Origin: Cryptomeria japonica
Lineage: Eukaryota; Streptophyta; Pinopsida; Cupressales; Cupressaceae
Direction: 5' to 3'
DNA length: 64,000 nucleotides
Assembly (NCBI RefSeq): GCF_030272615.1
Contig: NC_081406.1
Coordinates: 399,480,939 to 399,544,938 of the forward strand
This document shows, in pieces, positions 37,501 through 48,366 of this stretch. Position 1 is the first letter of the stretch; the number at the start of each line of letters is the position of its first letter. The position numbers and the translations under genes were made by a program. Under the pieces are notes generated by a model. It did no database searches and had not been told where the DNA came from. It saw nothing but the letters and a program-made list of their open reading frames with translations.

Positions 37501-39659
37501 ACTAAGACCAATTCAAGCGCCTAGAAAAGAGCTCCAAGAAGGTATTAAATACATTAAATAACCATTTTTAATCTAAAAGATCTGATTGAAAACATAATAC
37601 AGACTTTGAAGAAAGAACATCTCCAGAACAGTCAAAACCAAGACAATACTCAACAACCTTGAATCTAAAGCATACCAAGGATAATCTATGACTCAAATAC
37701 ATTTAAGAAGACATTCCACACATCAAATAACATCCATACACGAGGATGAGTGAAAATGAAAAGGGGAAAAGTCTCGTGAGTCTCCCTTATGGCAGAGCTA
37801 GACTGGGAGCTCACAAAGACTCTCCTCTTTCCTAGATTCACAATCTCCATAAAAACTCATCTACAAGGATAAAATATCCTTAATAAACAATAGAAATCTA
37901 ATAATATAATTCATACAAAGACATACACAAAATTTGCAAGACATTCCTCATGTCGTACATTCACGACAATGCACAGGAAGCATTATTTCCAAAACTATAA
38001 ACCAAGCAAAAGAAACTAGGATCGCATGGCTTCCCATTCCAAATCTAACAAAACTAAAGAGAATGCATAAACCAAATCCTTTTTCCCCAAACAATTCAAA
38101 CACAGAGCAAACAAGTTTCAGAACTTTGAAAGCAAAACAAGAAACCAAAGGAGAGGCCTCCAACCTGCAACTCGTGTGATGGTTTGTAGTTGAAGGAGAA
38201 CCCACAACCTTCTGCAATCCCACTCTAAGACAAACCCCTTCCAAATCCAGGCCCAAACAAGCCTCCAAGAACCCAAGCCAAAAAGATGGAATCCGTGAAC
38301 AATCACATGCATTCCATTAAAACTTGAAAATCTCTAGAAACCCTAACCCTCCAACCAATAGGATCATTCCTTTTTGGAATATTTTTCCCCTACCCTGTAG
38401 TTTTCAAAATTATTTACCCATTCAAAATCCACCAATGGGAGAATAGGGTAGGTGAGGAAAATGAAAATTTAATAAAGGATATAAGTGGAATTAATTTATT
38501 TTATATCCCAAGTATATTATTATTCAACTATATAAATATTAATGCACAAACCATAGTCTACTTAGGAAATAATATTTAATCCACCATAGGCTATAATTAA
38601 TTTAATTAAATAATCACAAGGGAAGAACATAATTAAATAAATTAGGCACTAAATAGTTAAATACTCAAACCAATAAAATATTAAACATTAATTAAATAAT
38701 CAGACTATAGTCATCAACCAATAATTAATTAAATAATCCTCAAATAAATATTAATTAAATAAATACTATATATCAAAAATCATAAATCAAATAATCAAAT
38801 GCTCAAATAGCTAAAATCAAATAATTAAAATAAATATTACTAACTATTAAATCGCAGATCAAATAATCAAATAGTCAACCACATCATAAATAACCACATA
38901 GCCAAATAGATCAACCATCACTTACATACTGACAAAACTGAAAGAGCCAAGTTGACAACTGACATGACAAATTGCACCTAGTGACAACTTAGACTTAGAG
39001 TATGCAAAGGGAACATGTGTCGCCTTTGAAACCACATATTACCATTGGGATTAAAGACACACTTGCACTTATGAATCCAGGAGGAGCTCGCACCTGGAAA
39101 CCCAGGAGGAATAGGTGTCTAGTACCTGCAAGTCCTGCAACCGCCAAGCGATAAAACACACACACACACATATACATGGAAAGCAAGTGGTAGAATTTCA
39201 CAACGGCACATCCCGCTCACGATGAGTGATGTGTCGTTGATTCTACCACGAGGACAGTCAAACAATAACAAACACACCATAAAATCATCTCATCATACAA
39301 GTCCGTGAAATAGGGTTAGTACATCTATGATAACCTCAATTACATAATCAACACTACCCTCAACATCAACTAATGCATAATCAATGTAATCCATCAATAT
39401 GGATAGGGCATATAAATCAACAAGTATGTGAATACATATGGAATCCATCAAATCACATATCCATCAAGTCACATGATAAATAATGATAGTACCATCATCC
39501 ATATAAATCATCAAAGTAGCATGGGTCCACATAATGTCTAATCATCAAAATAGGCATCTGAAACATAGTTAGAATCGTAATCCCGATTCAATCATCAAAT
39601 AGAAACCTAGATAAGTCTATTTGAACAACACAAAGGACAGGTCGAGGAGAGGCACTACA
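34511..39659. mobile_element. 5.1-kb insertion with TG...CA ends, probable giant solo LTR
   Basis: The insertion is bounded by TGTAATGCCCAC and GAGAGGCACTACA and flanked by the perfect 5-bp duplication ATTCT (34506-34510 and 39660-39664). Joining the flanks restores the coiled-coil reading of element B ORF1. No long ORF, primer site or internal direct repeat of its ends was found, so a solo LTR is the simplest reading. On the minus strand it would start TGTAGTGCCTCTCCTCGACC and end GGGCATTACA. The orientation is not settled. A (CA)n run lies near 39158-39172. Confidence 0.75.
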
Positions 39660-39664
39660 ATTCT

Positions 39665-39788
39665 CTTCATTTTTCTTCCGGTCCTCCATCTCCTTAGTCA
39701 ACCTCATCACAATGGATTGCATCCCATTCTTCAATGCAACATTCTTTCTCTCAAGCTTGTCAACTTCATCAGCTTTACCGGAATCCAT
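39665..39788 (-). pseudogene. Element B ORF1, N-terminal part
   Basis: The likely start is MDSGKADEVDKLERKNVALK (ATG at 39788), about 55 nt after the primer site, as in element A. The peptide is heptad-rich (coiled coil) and is cut by the insertion after about 41 codons; the frame resumes at 34505. Confidence 0.65.
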
Positions 39789-39842
39789 TGAGTCAATCTC
39801 TCGGACCTTCCTCAAGCGGTTTAACTTCCTCAAAGGAACTAA

Positions 39843-39854
39843 GCTCTGATACCA
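39843..39854 (-). other. Element B primer binding site (initiator tRNA-Met)
   Basis: The minus strand reads TGGTATCAGAGC two bases after the 5' LTR, identical to the site of element A. Confidence 0.9.
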
Positions 39855-39856
39855 AT

Positions 39857-40756
39857 TGTTGGAATCAAGGATCACTGAGAAGGGGGGGGGGGGAGTGAAC
39901 CACCAGAAGCATAAACATGAAATTGAAATGCAGGAACATAAAACAATTATAACATAGGATTTTTACGTGGAAACCCAAATGAGAAAAACCACGGTTGGAT
40001 TTGAACCCACAATATTATTCCACTATGGCCAGTAGCAAAACAATATTACAATATGGGGAATGCACAAGCATTCAAGCACATTGCCTAGAGCTCACTGCTC
40101 AAATACAATAAGGGCTACAACCCCGGAAGGCTCACTGCCTTACAAAACATATACAAAGATGAATTACAGTGAATGAACTCTAAAATAACATCAATCTATG
40201 CTTGGATGAGTTTTAGTTAAGTGCAGATGATCCGATGTCTTCAAATTGTTTTTTTGTTCTCCTCTACTCTATTCTGCTCACCAGATCAGCAAAGATCAAA
40301 AGTGCACAAGTGAAATTGCGTTCAATCGACACAAAATAGATCACCTCATCAACTGCACACCAAAAACTGTTATCCAAACCGATCTTATATATTCGCACAC
40401 ACCAAAAACAATCTTTTACAAGTCAGCTTCCAAAGATATGAAAATATGTAACATGTCACTGCAAGTCGGCTTGAATTCAAATCAAAACATAGCACCAAAT
40501 CAAAAACATATGAACACACTTCTTATAGGTCCCACATTACTTCTAAACACATTTTCCAATCACCAGAATGCTTTCGGACCAAAGCTGCTCTAACCAATCC
40601 TAAAATACCGGTTAACTGGCTACCAGTTAACACCTGCTTCCGATTAAGAAGAATTATGGCTACTGGATCGAATCTCCATGAAGACTTGCCATCAATGACA
40701 ACCCTAGACCAATAATAAACCATCAGAAGCCACCAAATGAGTGTCAATTGCCAACA
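39857..40756 (-). repeat. Element B 5' LTR
   Basis: 900 bp, partner of 28801-29758. Both share the long blocks around GGCTACAACCCC and CACACCAAAAACAATCTTTT. It has a G11-12 run at 39880-39895 in place of the shorter run of the other copy. Confidence 0.9.
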
Positions 40757-41409
40757 TAACCATTAATATATTCTCAATACCACTCGCTAAATTATGCAAT
40801 AGTAAATATACCATCCTATGGGCTTATAGAACAACTTAAAAACTATTAACAAGTTTTTACCCATTTGATTATGTATAGAATTGATGTGCAGATTGGTCAC
40901 TACTTTGTAGTTGGATGAGGAAACTTTACATGGACTGATAGATTTGGGAAAATTGGATAGAAAGCCTTCTAATAGTGTCAAATTAAAATCTAGAGAAAAA
41001 GATGTAGAAAGCCTAGCATGGCAAAAAGTAGCTACATAAATTGCAAATCAGTGACATTGTATTATTGTATGATAATAAGTTTAAAAAGCTATTAAAAAAA
41101 ATGATAGCTAGGCAAATAAGTTACCCTTAGAGTTGAAACATGGTAAAAATACAAATCTGAAATTTATTACTTATAAAAAAAATTTCATCACAAGATTTCC
41201 TAAATTCCAAAAGCTATTAGATACCTATCAATTTTCTTATAGAGTAGGAACCTTATTCAAATACTAGTAAATGAATCTAAATGAATCCAATAAGTATAGG
41301 CACATGGATTCTCATATCATTTATATTATGATAAGTCTTTGTTCCAATCTCCATCGCTAATACCAATTAGTTATGAGTGAATCTCAATTGAAATCATTCA
41401 AGAGAGTTT
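40757..41409. other. No gene recognised
   Basis: AT-rich spacer with no supported coding or repeat structure. Confidence 0.5.
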
Positions 41410-42320
41410 GTAGATTAATTCTTCTTTCATGAATATCGTGCATGAGTTTTTGTGAAGGTTATGGTGATAGGAAGAATTACAATGTAAAATTGATAACAAA
41501 GCCTCAAATTCTCCAATATAATTTTCGTGAAGGTTATGTTGATAGGAAGAATAACAATGCAAAATGTACAATGAAGCCTAATACTCTCGAAAATAAATTA
41601 TGTGAAGGTTATGGTGATAGGAATAATTACCATGGAAAATAGACAAAGAAGTATAAAAATTTATATTTGAGTGGGGAGAAAATCCTATATAACAATTGTG
41701 TGGAGGACAGGAAGGAGAGCGAGGGTCAAGGCTAGGGGAATTACGTGTTGGTTCTGGAGGATGAGGGTTTGGGGAAGTGAAGGTGTTAGGGCTGGAGCTA
41801 GTGTTAGGGTTAGGGGAACGTGTCGAGAATCAATCTAGATCTCTTCTCGCCCCTACCATTCTATGGGTGTTTGACGTCTAAGGCACAAAGAAAGACTTGG
41901 TCTATAGTAGTGCTCTCAAACAGAGCCCCATATAAGAGTAGGGCGTGTCCAAAAACACAAAACAGACGTCGCCCATAGAATAGTAGTGGAGCACCCCCTT
42001 TTAGAATGGTAGGGCCTATTCCAGATCTCTGATATGAAGTTGGAGGCGGAGCTTGGTAAATACTTCAATAAACTGCAGGAGAGTCTACCTAGAGCTTGAT
42101 GCAATTGCAACCACCTACACATTAGGTTAGACAAAGAACTTGGACGATAAAAACACCTGGAACAAGGCCTGGCACAAGGCATCCCATGTAGTGAAGTATA
42201 AAAAATTATATTGGAGTATGAGACTTTGTTGTCCATTTTGCATGATAATTCTTCCTATCACCAAAATCTTCACAAAAACTCATGCACACTATTCACCAAA
42301 GAAGAATTTATGTATACACT
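41410..42320. repeat. Nested inverted-repeat structure
   Basis: The left arm (about 41415-41530: GAATATCGTGCATGAGTTTT, AAGGTTATGGTGATAGGAAG) is repeated in reverse complement at about 42200-42315. Within the left arm a 75-bp unit GTGAAGGTTATGGTGATAGG is repeated three times (41453, 41527, 41602). Inside lies a second inverted pair, about 41850-41880 (ACCATTCTATGGGTG...GACGTCT) with 41964-41990 (AGACGTCGCCCATAGAATAG). No transposase is present, so a MITE-like or foldback element is a reasonable guess. Confidence 0.7.
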
Positions 42321-42371
42321 CTTTTGAATGATTTTAAATTGTGATTCACTCCCTATTTGGTAAAAAAGAAA

Positions 42372-42461
42372 TACCATGCAAAATGGACAACGAAGCCTCA
42401 TACTCTCCAATATAAAAGCTCATATTGGAGTATGAAGCTTCATTGTCCATTTTTCATGGTA
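42372..42461. repeat. 90-bp hairpin
   Basis: The two halves are near-perfect reverse complements: TACCATGCAAAATGGACAAC and CTCATACTCTCCAATAT on the left, ATATTGGAGTATGAAGC and GTCCATTTTTCATGGTA on the right, with a loop of about 8 nt. The sequence is the same family as the 41410-42320 arms. Confidence 0.85.
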
Positions 42462-43010
42462 ATTCCCCCCTTTCACAAAATCTCATGCACAATATTAATT
42501 ACCAAAACCTTCACAAAAACTCATGCACAATATTAATTACCAAAAACCTTCACAAAAACTCATGCACAATATTTACAAAACAAGAATTTAAGTAAGGATT
42601 CAAAATTGTGATTCATTCCTTATGTGGCTTATATTGTGTGCTATTTTATTATATAAAAAGAATTTGTAGTATGGATGGATTTTGGAATAAGACTTATCCT
42701 ATACATGATATGAGAACCCTTATTTTGGACAGTACTTCCTATCACCATAAGTTTCACGAAAGCTCATGCACAAAATTTAGCTTAGCATTTCAAATTATGA
42801 CTTATTCCTTATATATTGTATATGAGAAGATTATGTAGTATGGTTGGATTCATATGCATGATATGAGAACCCTTGTACTTTGTTGTCCATTTGAAACGGT
42901 AATCCTTCCTATGATCATAACTTTAACAAAAACTCCTGCACAATATAACCTTAACAAAAACTCATGCACAATATTACAATATTCATCAAAGAGGAATTCG
43001 TTTAAAATCT
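42462..43010. repeat. Dispersed copies of the hairpin-arm motif
   Basis: The phrase CTTCACAAAAACTCATGCAC followed by AATATT occurs several times, together with TCCTATCACCATAA and TATGAGAACCCTT. It belongs to the same repeat family as 41410-42461. Confidence 0.7.
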
Positions 43011-43225
43011 AAACTAATAGGGACTATACTAATTTTTTTATCAGCTGTGTGAATGACTTGTAATTAAAATAGGACTCATAATTAAATACTATTTTAGAAA
43101 TGTAAATATGAAAGAGAAAACTCGTCTAGGAACGATGTTGATAATATGCCAATAGGGACAATTACAAATTTTTTATCTGCTGTGTGAGTAAATAGCTCGT
43201 TATTAAATACTATTTAAGAAAGGTA
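43010..43225. repeat. Degenerate tandem duplication
   Basis: AATAGGGACTATACTAATTT...ATCAGCTGTGTGA...ATTAAATACTATTTTAGAAA recurs as AATAGGGACAATTACAAATT...ATCTGCTGTGTGA...TTAAATACTATTTAAGAAAG, about 130 bp apart. Confidence 0.75.
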
Positions 43226-45330
43226 ATTATGAGTAAATATTTCTAAAATCTACAACGCTTCCTTTCCCCACAGCAACATCCAAAATATTGTGCCTCAATG
43301 TGTTAAATGTACTTCCTTGTATTGGTCTAGATCAAATCAAACTTCGAGGCCCTAATATCTGCCCTAATATCTGCAACCAGTCCATATTTCTAAATGAGGA
43401 CAATTTGAAGGGGTGCAATCTACAAGATTTATTTGAGTAGGCAAGACTCCAAAAAACAGTGGACTTCTTGATCAATATCAACAACAGAAGAGTCAACAAC
43501 GACAAGAACTTGAAAATTGTAACAAAGATGCACTTGATCCCATAGACTGATGGTCTCATGGATGTTATTAAAACGCACTCATTCATTCATTGAGTCATTT
43601 TGTTTAATGTTTGCAACTTCAGTTGCATGCTATAATCATGAAACAAAACCTTTTTTTAATACCCTCACTACCCTCCCTCTGACCTTATTTACTTCATCTC
43701 TACGCAGCCAAACCCTTCTTCTCCTAGTCCATACTGCCACACTCTCTCCTGGTAGCATCCATTCTTCCTATTCTCTCTGCGTACCTCCCAAAACGGGTTG
43801 CCATTACATCTCACAAAAACCCTTTTCAATCATGCTTTGATAGATGTCCATACCTTGTCCTACCCGTGGCTTCCAACAAAGTTATATAAAAAATGGGTAC
43901 CATTCCTCCTCCTTTGCCATTTCAAGTGACCCTCCCCTTCTTCTTCCAAGGCACCCATTGTTGTCATTACTTCATTTGTAACTCACATATTATTGACATC
44001 ATTGTTTGGAAATTTTCATTATCACTTATCAACTGTTATACCGTTTATCGGTTGACATTGTTGCCAAACACTTTTGTAGTTAAGGTCTTTGTTTGTGAAT
44101 TTTCATCATTACATAACTGCTAATTATGTCATCAGTTGGCACTGTTGTTATCATTATTGTATTTTGACATCATCATCCTCATGCAATTTAGTCATCTTCC
44201 TACAATCACTAATCAATAGCATGCTCTCATCATTGTGATCTGTTTCATTCTGGATCAGTATGGTGTTTAGTAGCATCATTATTTGATGTATGTTGCATGA
44301 CAGTACACAGGTGCAGATTTGAGAGTTAGAATTTCTATTCATAGTCAAGCATGTGAAATAGAAACGTTCCTGTGACAGAGAGATTTTTTAATAGGTGTGC
44401 ATCAAAGAAATATGTGTTCGAATTCTAAGACAATTTTTAAGTATTGAGATGCACTCTTATGAATAGATGGCCAATCAAAAACAACAAATATAGGGGGAAA
44501 ATGTTATTTATGAAGGCGTGTTTGTCTAAGCAGCTGATCAACTATACTTAAAAGAGATGCATCTATATATAAGGGAGAGGTGGTGCCTATTCAAAGAGTC
44601 ATGACTTCTGAAAAACAAATTGCCTATAAATAAAAGTGCATAGTACAGCAGGTCTTTAATAGCAGATTGAAACAAGATTTTGCAGTTATTTTTAGGAGGC
44701 TTCAATGCAGTTCTTTAATGCATCTATTTTATTGATTAATATGGATGCCATCACAATATAGAAAATATTGCTAAACATAATGATTAACATTAAACATTAC
44801 TGTTAAAAGACAGGACACATATTTGGTACGCCGAGAAATTCCTAAGAAATATATTTGCTTTAACGACTATACCAAAGATACATATATTAAAAATGCTGTA
44901 ACCCTATCAAATTTCCGTATTTTAATTTTGTATTATCTTATATTGTACGTCAATTTCACTGCAAATGCAAAAAGAGTTAGGCGCCTGCCACTTACTTAGT
45001 ATAATCAATTCAATCCTTCCCTCTAATCAATGATTTGCATTTTAATATCCCTTCAACCATTGAGATAATTCTTTAATAAGTGCTTAGGATGCTGCCTTTT
45101 AAAACCATTGAAAATGGACCAACATTTCCCCTTGAAAATATTTTAACGGGAAGCTAATAACGAAAATTCAATATATTGGAGTTGTCACAAACCAGACCCG
45201 ACAAAACTGCTTGAAGGAAAGAGGCACAGGCATGTCTTTCACACTCCCCTTCCTATTAAACACCATTTTTTTAAGAAGCCTTTGAATTAGTTTCTACCTT
45301 TGAATATTTACGTTTTAGATATTCAAAGAC
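43226..45330. other. No gene recognised
   Basis: Short ORFs only (for example 43550-43840), without recognisable motifs or splice-bounded coding blocks. Confidence 0.5.
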
Positions 45331-45333
45331 GTT

Positions 45334-45343
45334 CTATAAATAT
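45334..45343 (+). promoter_or_regulatory. Possible TATA box
   Basis: CTATAAATAT stands about 10-20 bp before a 52-bp tandem duplication. No downstream plus-strand gene was found, so this may be chance. Confidence 0.25.
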
Positions 45344-45350
45344 CAGTCCC

Positions 45351-45454
45351 TTCAGCAAACCTGGTTTTACAATTGAATTCGATTGTAGAAATTTTCAATA
45401 CCTTCAGCAAACCTGGTTTTACACTTGAGTTCGATTGTAGAAATTTTCAATACC
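45351..45454. repeat. 52-bp tandem duplication
   Basis: TTCAGCAAACCTGGTTTTAC...GATTGTAGAAATTTTCAATACC occurs twice head to tail (45351-45402 and 45403-45454), with very few differences. Confidence 0.9.
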
Positions 45455-46534
45455 TTCAACATTTCTGGAATAACCTTTTACATTATTCAAGTGTGCAAGC
45501 TAGGTGCCAAAGACTACTACTGGTTTCATTATGAGAGAATTGAAACATAATAAAAACAACTAAATTAAAACATAAATGAACCAGAAAAATAAACAAGGAC
45601 ATAGCGGTTCACCATAAAGGCTACATCCACTCTCAAGTAGGGAAATCTCATATATTAACTGGTATACAATAGTACATAGACTGCACACATCCATTTATAC
45701 ATTCATATTTAGGTACAAGATGAAGAGATGGGGAATGCGAATGGTCATGTTCAGGCATCTCTTCCCAGGAACTCATGACTTGTATTGTGGTCAGCTAATA
45801 TGCTTTCTCTACCTTACTACAAGGTTTATCCCATCCAGATAAAGAGAATAAAACCCGACTTTGCAGATTTAGATGCATAGGTAGGCTTACACACCAGAAA
45901 AGAATGTGTCTTCTAATCATTTACTTCCTTCTATTAATAAAAACCCACTGTTAACAATATTCAATTGTACAGATAAAAACAATTTATACTCTGTCTCGTC
46001 ATAGAACACAATAACAACCATTGCCTTCGAACTATGTTTTTGCTGTGTCTCATCTACAGAATTTCATTTACTGCCAAATCAAAAATAACGTATTAAGGAA
46101 GCCTTCTTACTGTAATGATTGTCCTCACGCTCTTCAACACAGTATACAAAGGAATGCACATTTATAACACAGATTATTAACAATCAGACAATACATGCTT
46201 TGCTAATTATGACTACGCATCCACAACAACTAGGAAGTGCATAATAGTGGAGCTCTGGAAAATGTAAATACTGAATGCACATGAACACGAAATCATCCTT
46301 CACTGGACAAAGATTATCATACAAACAGAACATCATATTTATAGAGGAATTCTATTTTTTTATGATGGAACATTGAAAGAAGGCATTCCATTCAATTTAA
46401 CAATAATTCATTTAAAGAGTCCCTCTGATAATGGAACTGACTACCAGTTTGTATAACATTCAAAAAGGCAACACTATTGCTTCCTTCTATAAAGCAAAAA
46501 GATTGGACATTACCATTGCATCTTTTTCTATGAT

Positions 46535-46690
46535 TTAAAAGTACTTTTTAGCAAAATCTTCTGCAGAATCAGGAAATCTTTCCTGAACAAGATTTTTCAA
46601 GCATTTCTTGTACGAGAAATCTGATTTTGATCCATCCTTCCGTACAATGAATAAACATCTGCTCATTGTGAAGTCGTGATGTCTATCAAC
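46535..46690 (-). CDS. Last exon of a DCL-domain (DUF3223) protein gene
   Basis: The exon encodes about 51 residues, from VDRHHDFTMSRCLFIVRKDG through SDFSYKKCLKNLVQERFPDS to KKYF and TAA at 46535-46537. The pattern H-x-x-F-x-x-SRC-F-x-V-x-x-DG-x(n)-DFSY-x-KC-L, then FP-x-x-A and a final aromatic, is the C-terminal half of the DCL domain. That domain occurs in plastid-targeted DCL proteins (plastid rRNA maturation) and at the C-termini of the RNA polymerase IV and V largest subunits. Its first base at 46690 follows a pyrimidine-rich acceptor (CTTGCTTCTCAG), so earlier exons should lie at higher coordinates. I could not find them, and a full gene is not shown. All key motif residues are present and the exon has no stop, unlike the transposon genes around it. 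It could be a true host gene or a captured or retained fragment. Confidence 0.55.
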   Translation of the reverse strand, partial: VDRHHDFTMSRCLFIVRKDGSKSDFSYKKCLKNLVQERFPDSAEDFAKKYF

Positions 46691-46740
46691 CTGAGAAGCA
46701 AGCCCAATTGCAGTTAAGAATTGCTTGTGACTGACCATAA

Positions 46741-47290
46741 ACCATAACTAAAGCATAAAGATAGCATGTCTATTGCATTCTTTAATACCTTAAATATATT
46801 TGCCATTTACTTATAAAGGGGTTTAAACCATATCAATGTTTCTCACTGATCAAAGATGAATCCCTTTTAGGAGAAAAAATCATACCAGGAGGGAGAGGGT
46901 ATTATTCGTGAGAGGAGAGATCCTTATAATCAGTTATAATTTTCCTCGATTTTATTCTTTCATAAACTGCAAATTTAGTATATCAAGGGCAGGGATCAGC
47001 TTTGATAATGTTCAATTTGCATTCCTAGATTTTGCTTGTGGACACGAGCTGTCCTACCACAACTCAGACAACTAGTGGAGGTAACTTTCCATGGAAATCA
47101 ATTAAACCCCTAAATAGAAACTTATTGTGTTGGACTACATTATCTACTAGATTTTGAAGTGTGCAAATAATCACAAATTTTAAATATTCCAACGTTTAAG
47201 CTTATAATAGCAAAGTTTCAAATTGTCTTGAATATACTCAACTAGAGTGACCCAAAATGTGGATGTAAAAGTTTTTGAACAGTTTTATCT
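46741..47290. other. Upstream side of the DCL exon; no further exon recognised
   Basis: On the minus strand this would be the preceding intron. No block encoding the N-terminal half of the DCL domain was recognised. Confidence 0.4.
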
Positions 47291-47291
47291 A

Positions 47292-47497
47292 GTTACATTG
47301 CTCTGCTCTTTGGTGGTTCTTAGTACCCAATTTACTTCTGGTGTCACTTCTACCCTTATCTTTGACCGATATGATTGCCTTACAAATATAATCAACTAGT
47401 TACATAGCTCTGCTCTTTGTTGGTTCTTAGTACCCGATGTACTTCTGGTATCACTTCTACCCTATCTTTGACCAATATATTTTCCTTACAAAACATT
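47292..47497. repeat. 107-bp tandem duplication
   Basis: Both copies (47292-47398 and 47399-47497) read GTTACAT-GCTCTGCTCTTTG, then GGTTCTTAGTACCC and ACTTCTGGTGTCACTTCTAC-like phrases. Confidence 0.85.
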
Positions 47498-47499
47498 GA

Positions 47500-48127
47500 T
47501 TTAGATATATTCAGTTGGCATCCAGCATATATCTATATTATATACAAAAGATTGATATGTATAAATGCAATCATTATTTATCAATATTTATATAATATTG
47601 TGTTTACATTTATACATATCAGTGTTACATATCTATATATTGATATATAGATCAATAGATTAATATTGCACATATTCAATACCTTATATGCTTATTTGAT
47701 ACATAAATATCATGTAACAATATATAACTCTATATTGTTCAATAATACTTAACGTATATCATTACATGATAGATGATACTATGTTATAATCTATTCCATA
47801 TGCATACAGTTATTTTTCAGTATCTTATATCAATATTATGTATCATTTTCAATAAGATACCTAAATATTGCATATTACTCATCAACATATATTAACTCAT
47901 TCACTTTAGACAGTAGATATTTGATACGTTAATAAACTTCATTAATTTTAACGGTTCTTAACATAGATTAATACTTTATCTTAATGCATTACATGCCTTG
48001 TTTTACAATGCGGATTTGTTTTTCTTTCCTTCCTTATGTATTTTCCTCTTTTTTCCTCCTCTACTTTTCTTTTTTTTAGTGCTGTTGTTACCTCCCTAAC
48101 CCTTCCAGATCTTAATTTATTTTTTTC
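47500..48127. other. AT-rich, no gene
   Basis: Simple TATATAGATCAATAG-like repeats fill 47520-47960. No coding region. Confidence 0.6.
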
Positions 48128-48342
48128 TGAGATGCAAAAATGCACATTTTAGAGCTTGTAAATACTTTGACTGAATTCATTAGACTGGAAACAAATATTT
48201 ATACAATAGAATAGGAGAAAACCCGTGGAAATTCCAGTATGACGGGTTCAACAATATGTTAACAAATTCCTAAATATGCTATCAAACAATAACAGACTTA
48301 AACAAATAAACAGACCATACGGGTAATGATGGATACCCAACA
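48128..48342 (-). repeat. Copia 3' LTR (tentative, about 215 bp)
   Basis: The minus strand begins TGTTGGGTATCCATCATTAC right after the polypurine tract (AAGGGGGGAA, 48343-48352). It contains a TATAAATATT box and reaches GCATCTCA at 48128. The outer end is chosen only by the TG...CA rule and could be wrong. Confidence 0.55.
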
Positions 48343-48366
48343 TTCCCCCCTTATTACATCGTTACA

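Larger units (their letters stand above)
28801..40756 (-). mobile_element. LTR element B, non-autonomous, same plan as element A
   Basis: Two related LTRs (28801-29758 and 39857-40756) enclose, on the minus strand, a primer site, ORF1 and ORF2. A 5149-bp insertion at 34511-39659 splits ORF1; without it the element is about 6.8 kb. No protease, integrase or reverse transcriptase motif was seen. The flanks (GAGCC on the left, TAACC on the right) do not form a clear target duplication, so one end may be rearranged or the site has decayed. Confidence 0.85.

Noticed and set aside
35654-38312. Short ORFs inside the 5.1-kb insertion
   Set aside because: All short, on both strands, without transposon motifs.
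41442-41642. EGYGDRKNY repeat peptide
   Set aside because: It is the translation of a 75-bp tandem repeat inside an inverted-repeat structure; no start context or conserved frame beyond it.
43550-44123. Two plus-strand ORFs of 76-96 codons
   Set aside because: No motif, no codon bias, no splice context; judged chance.
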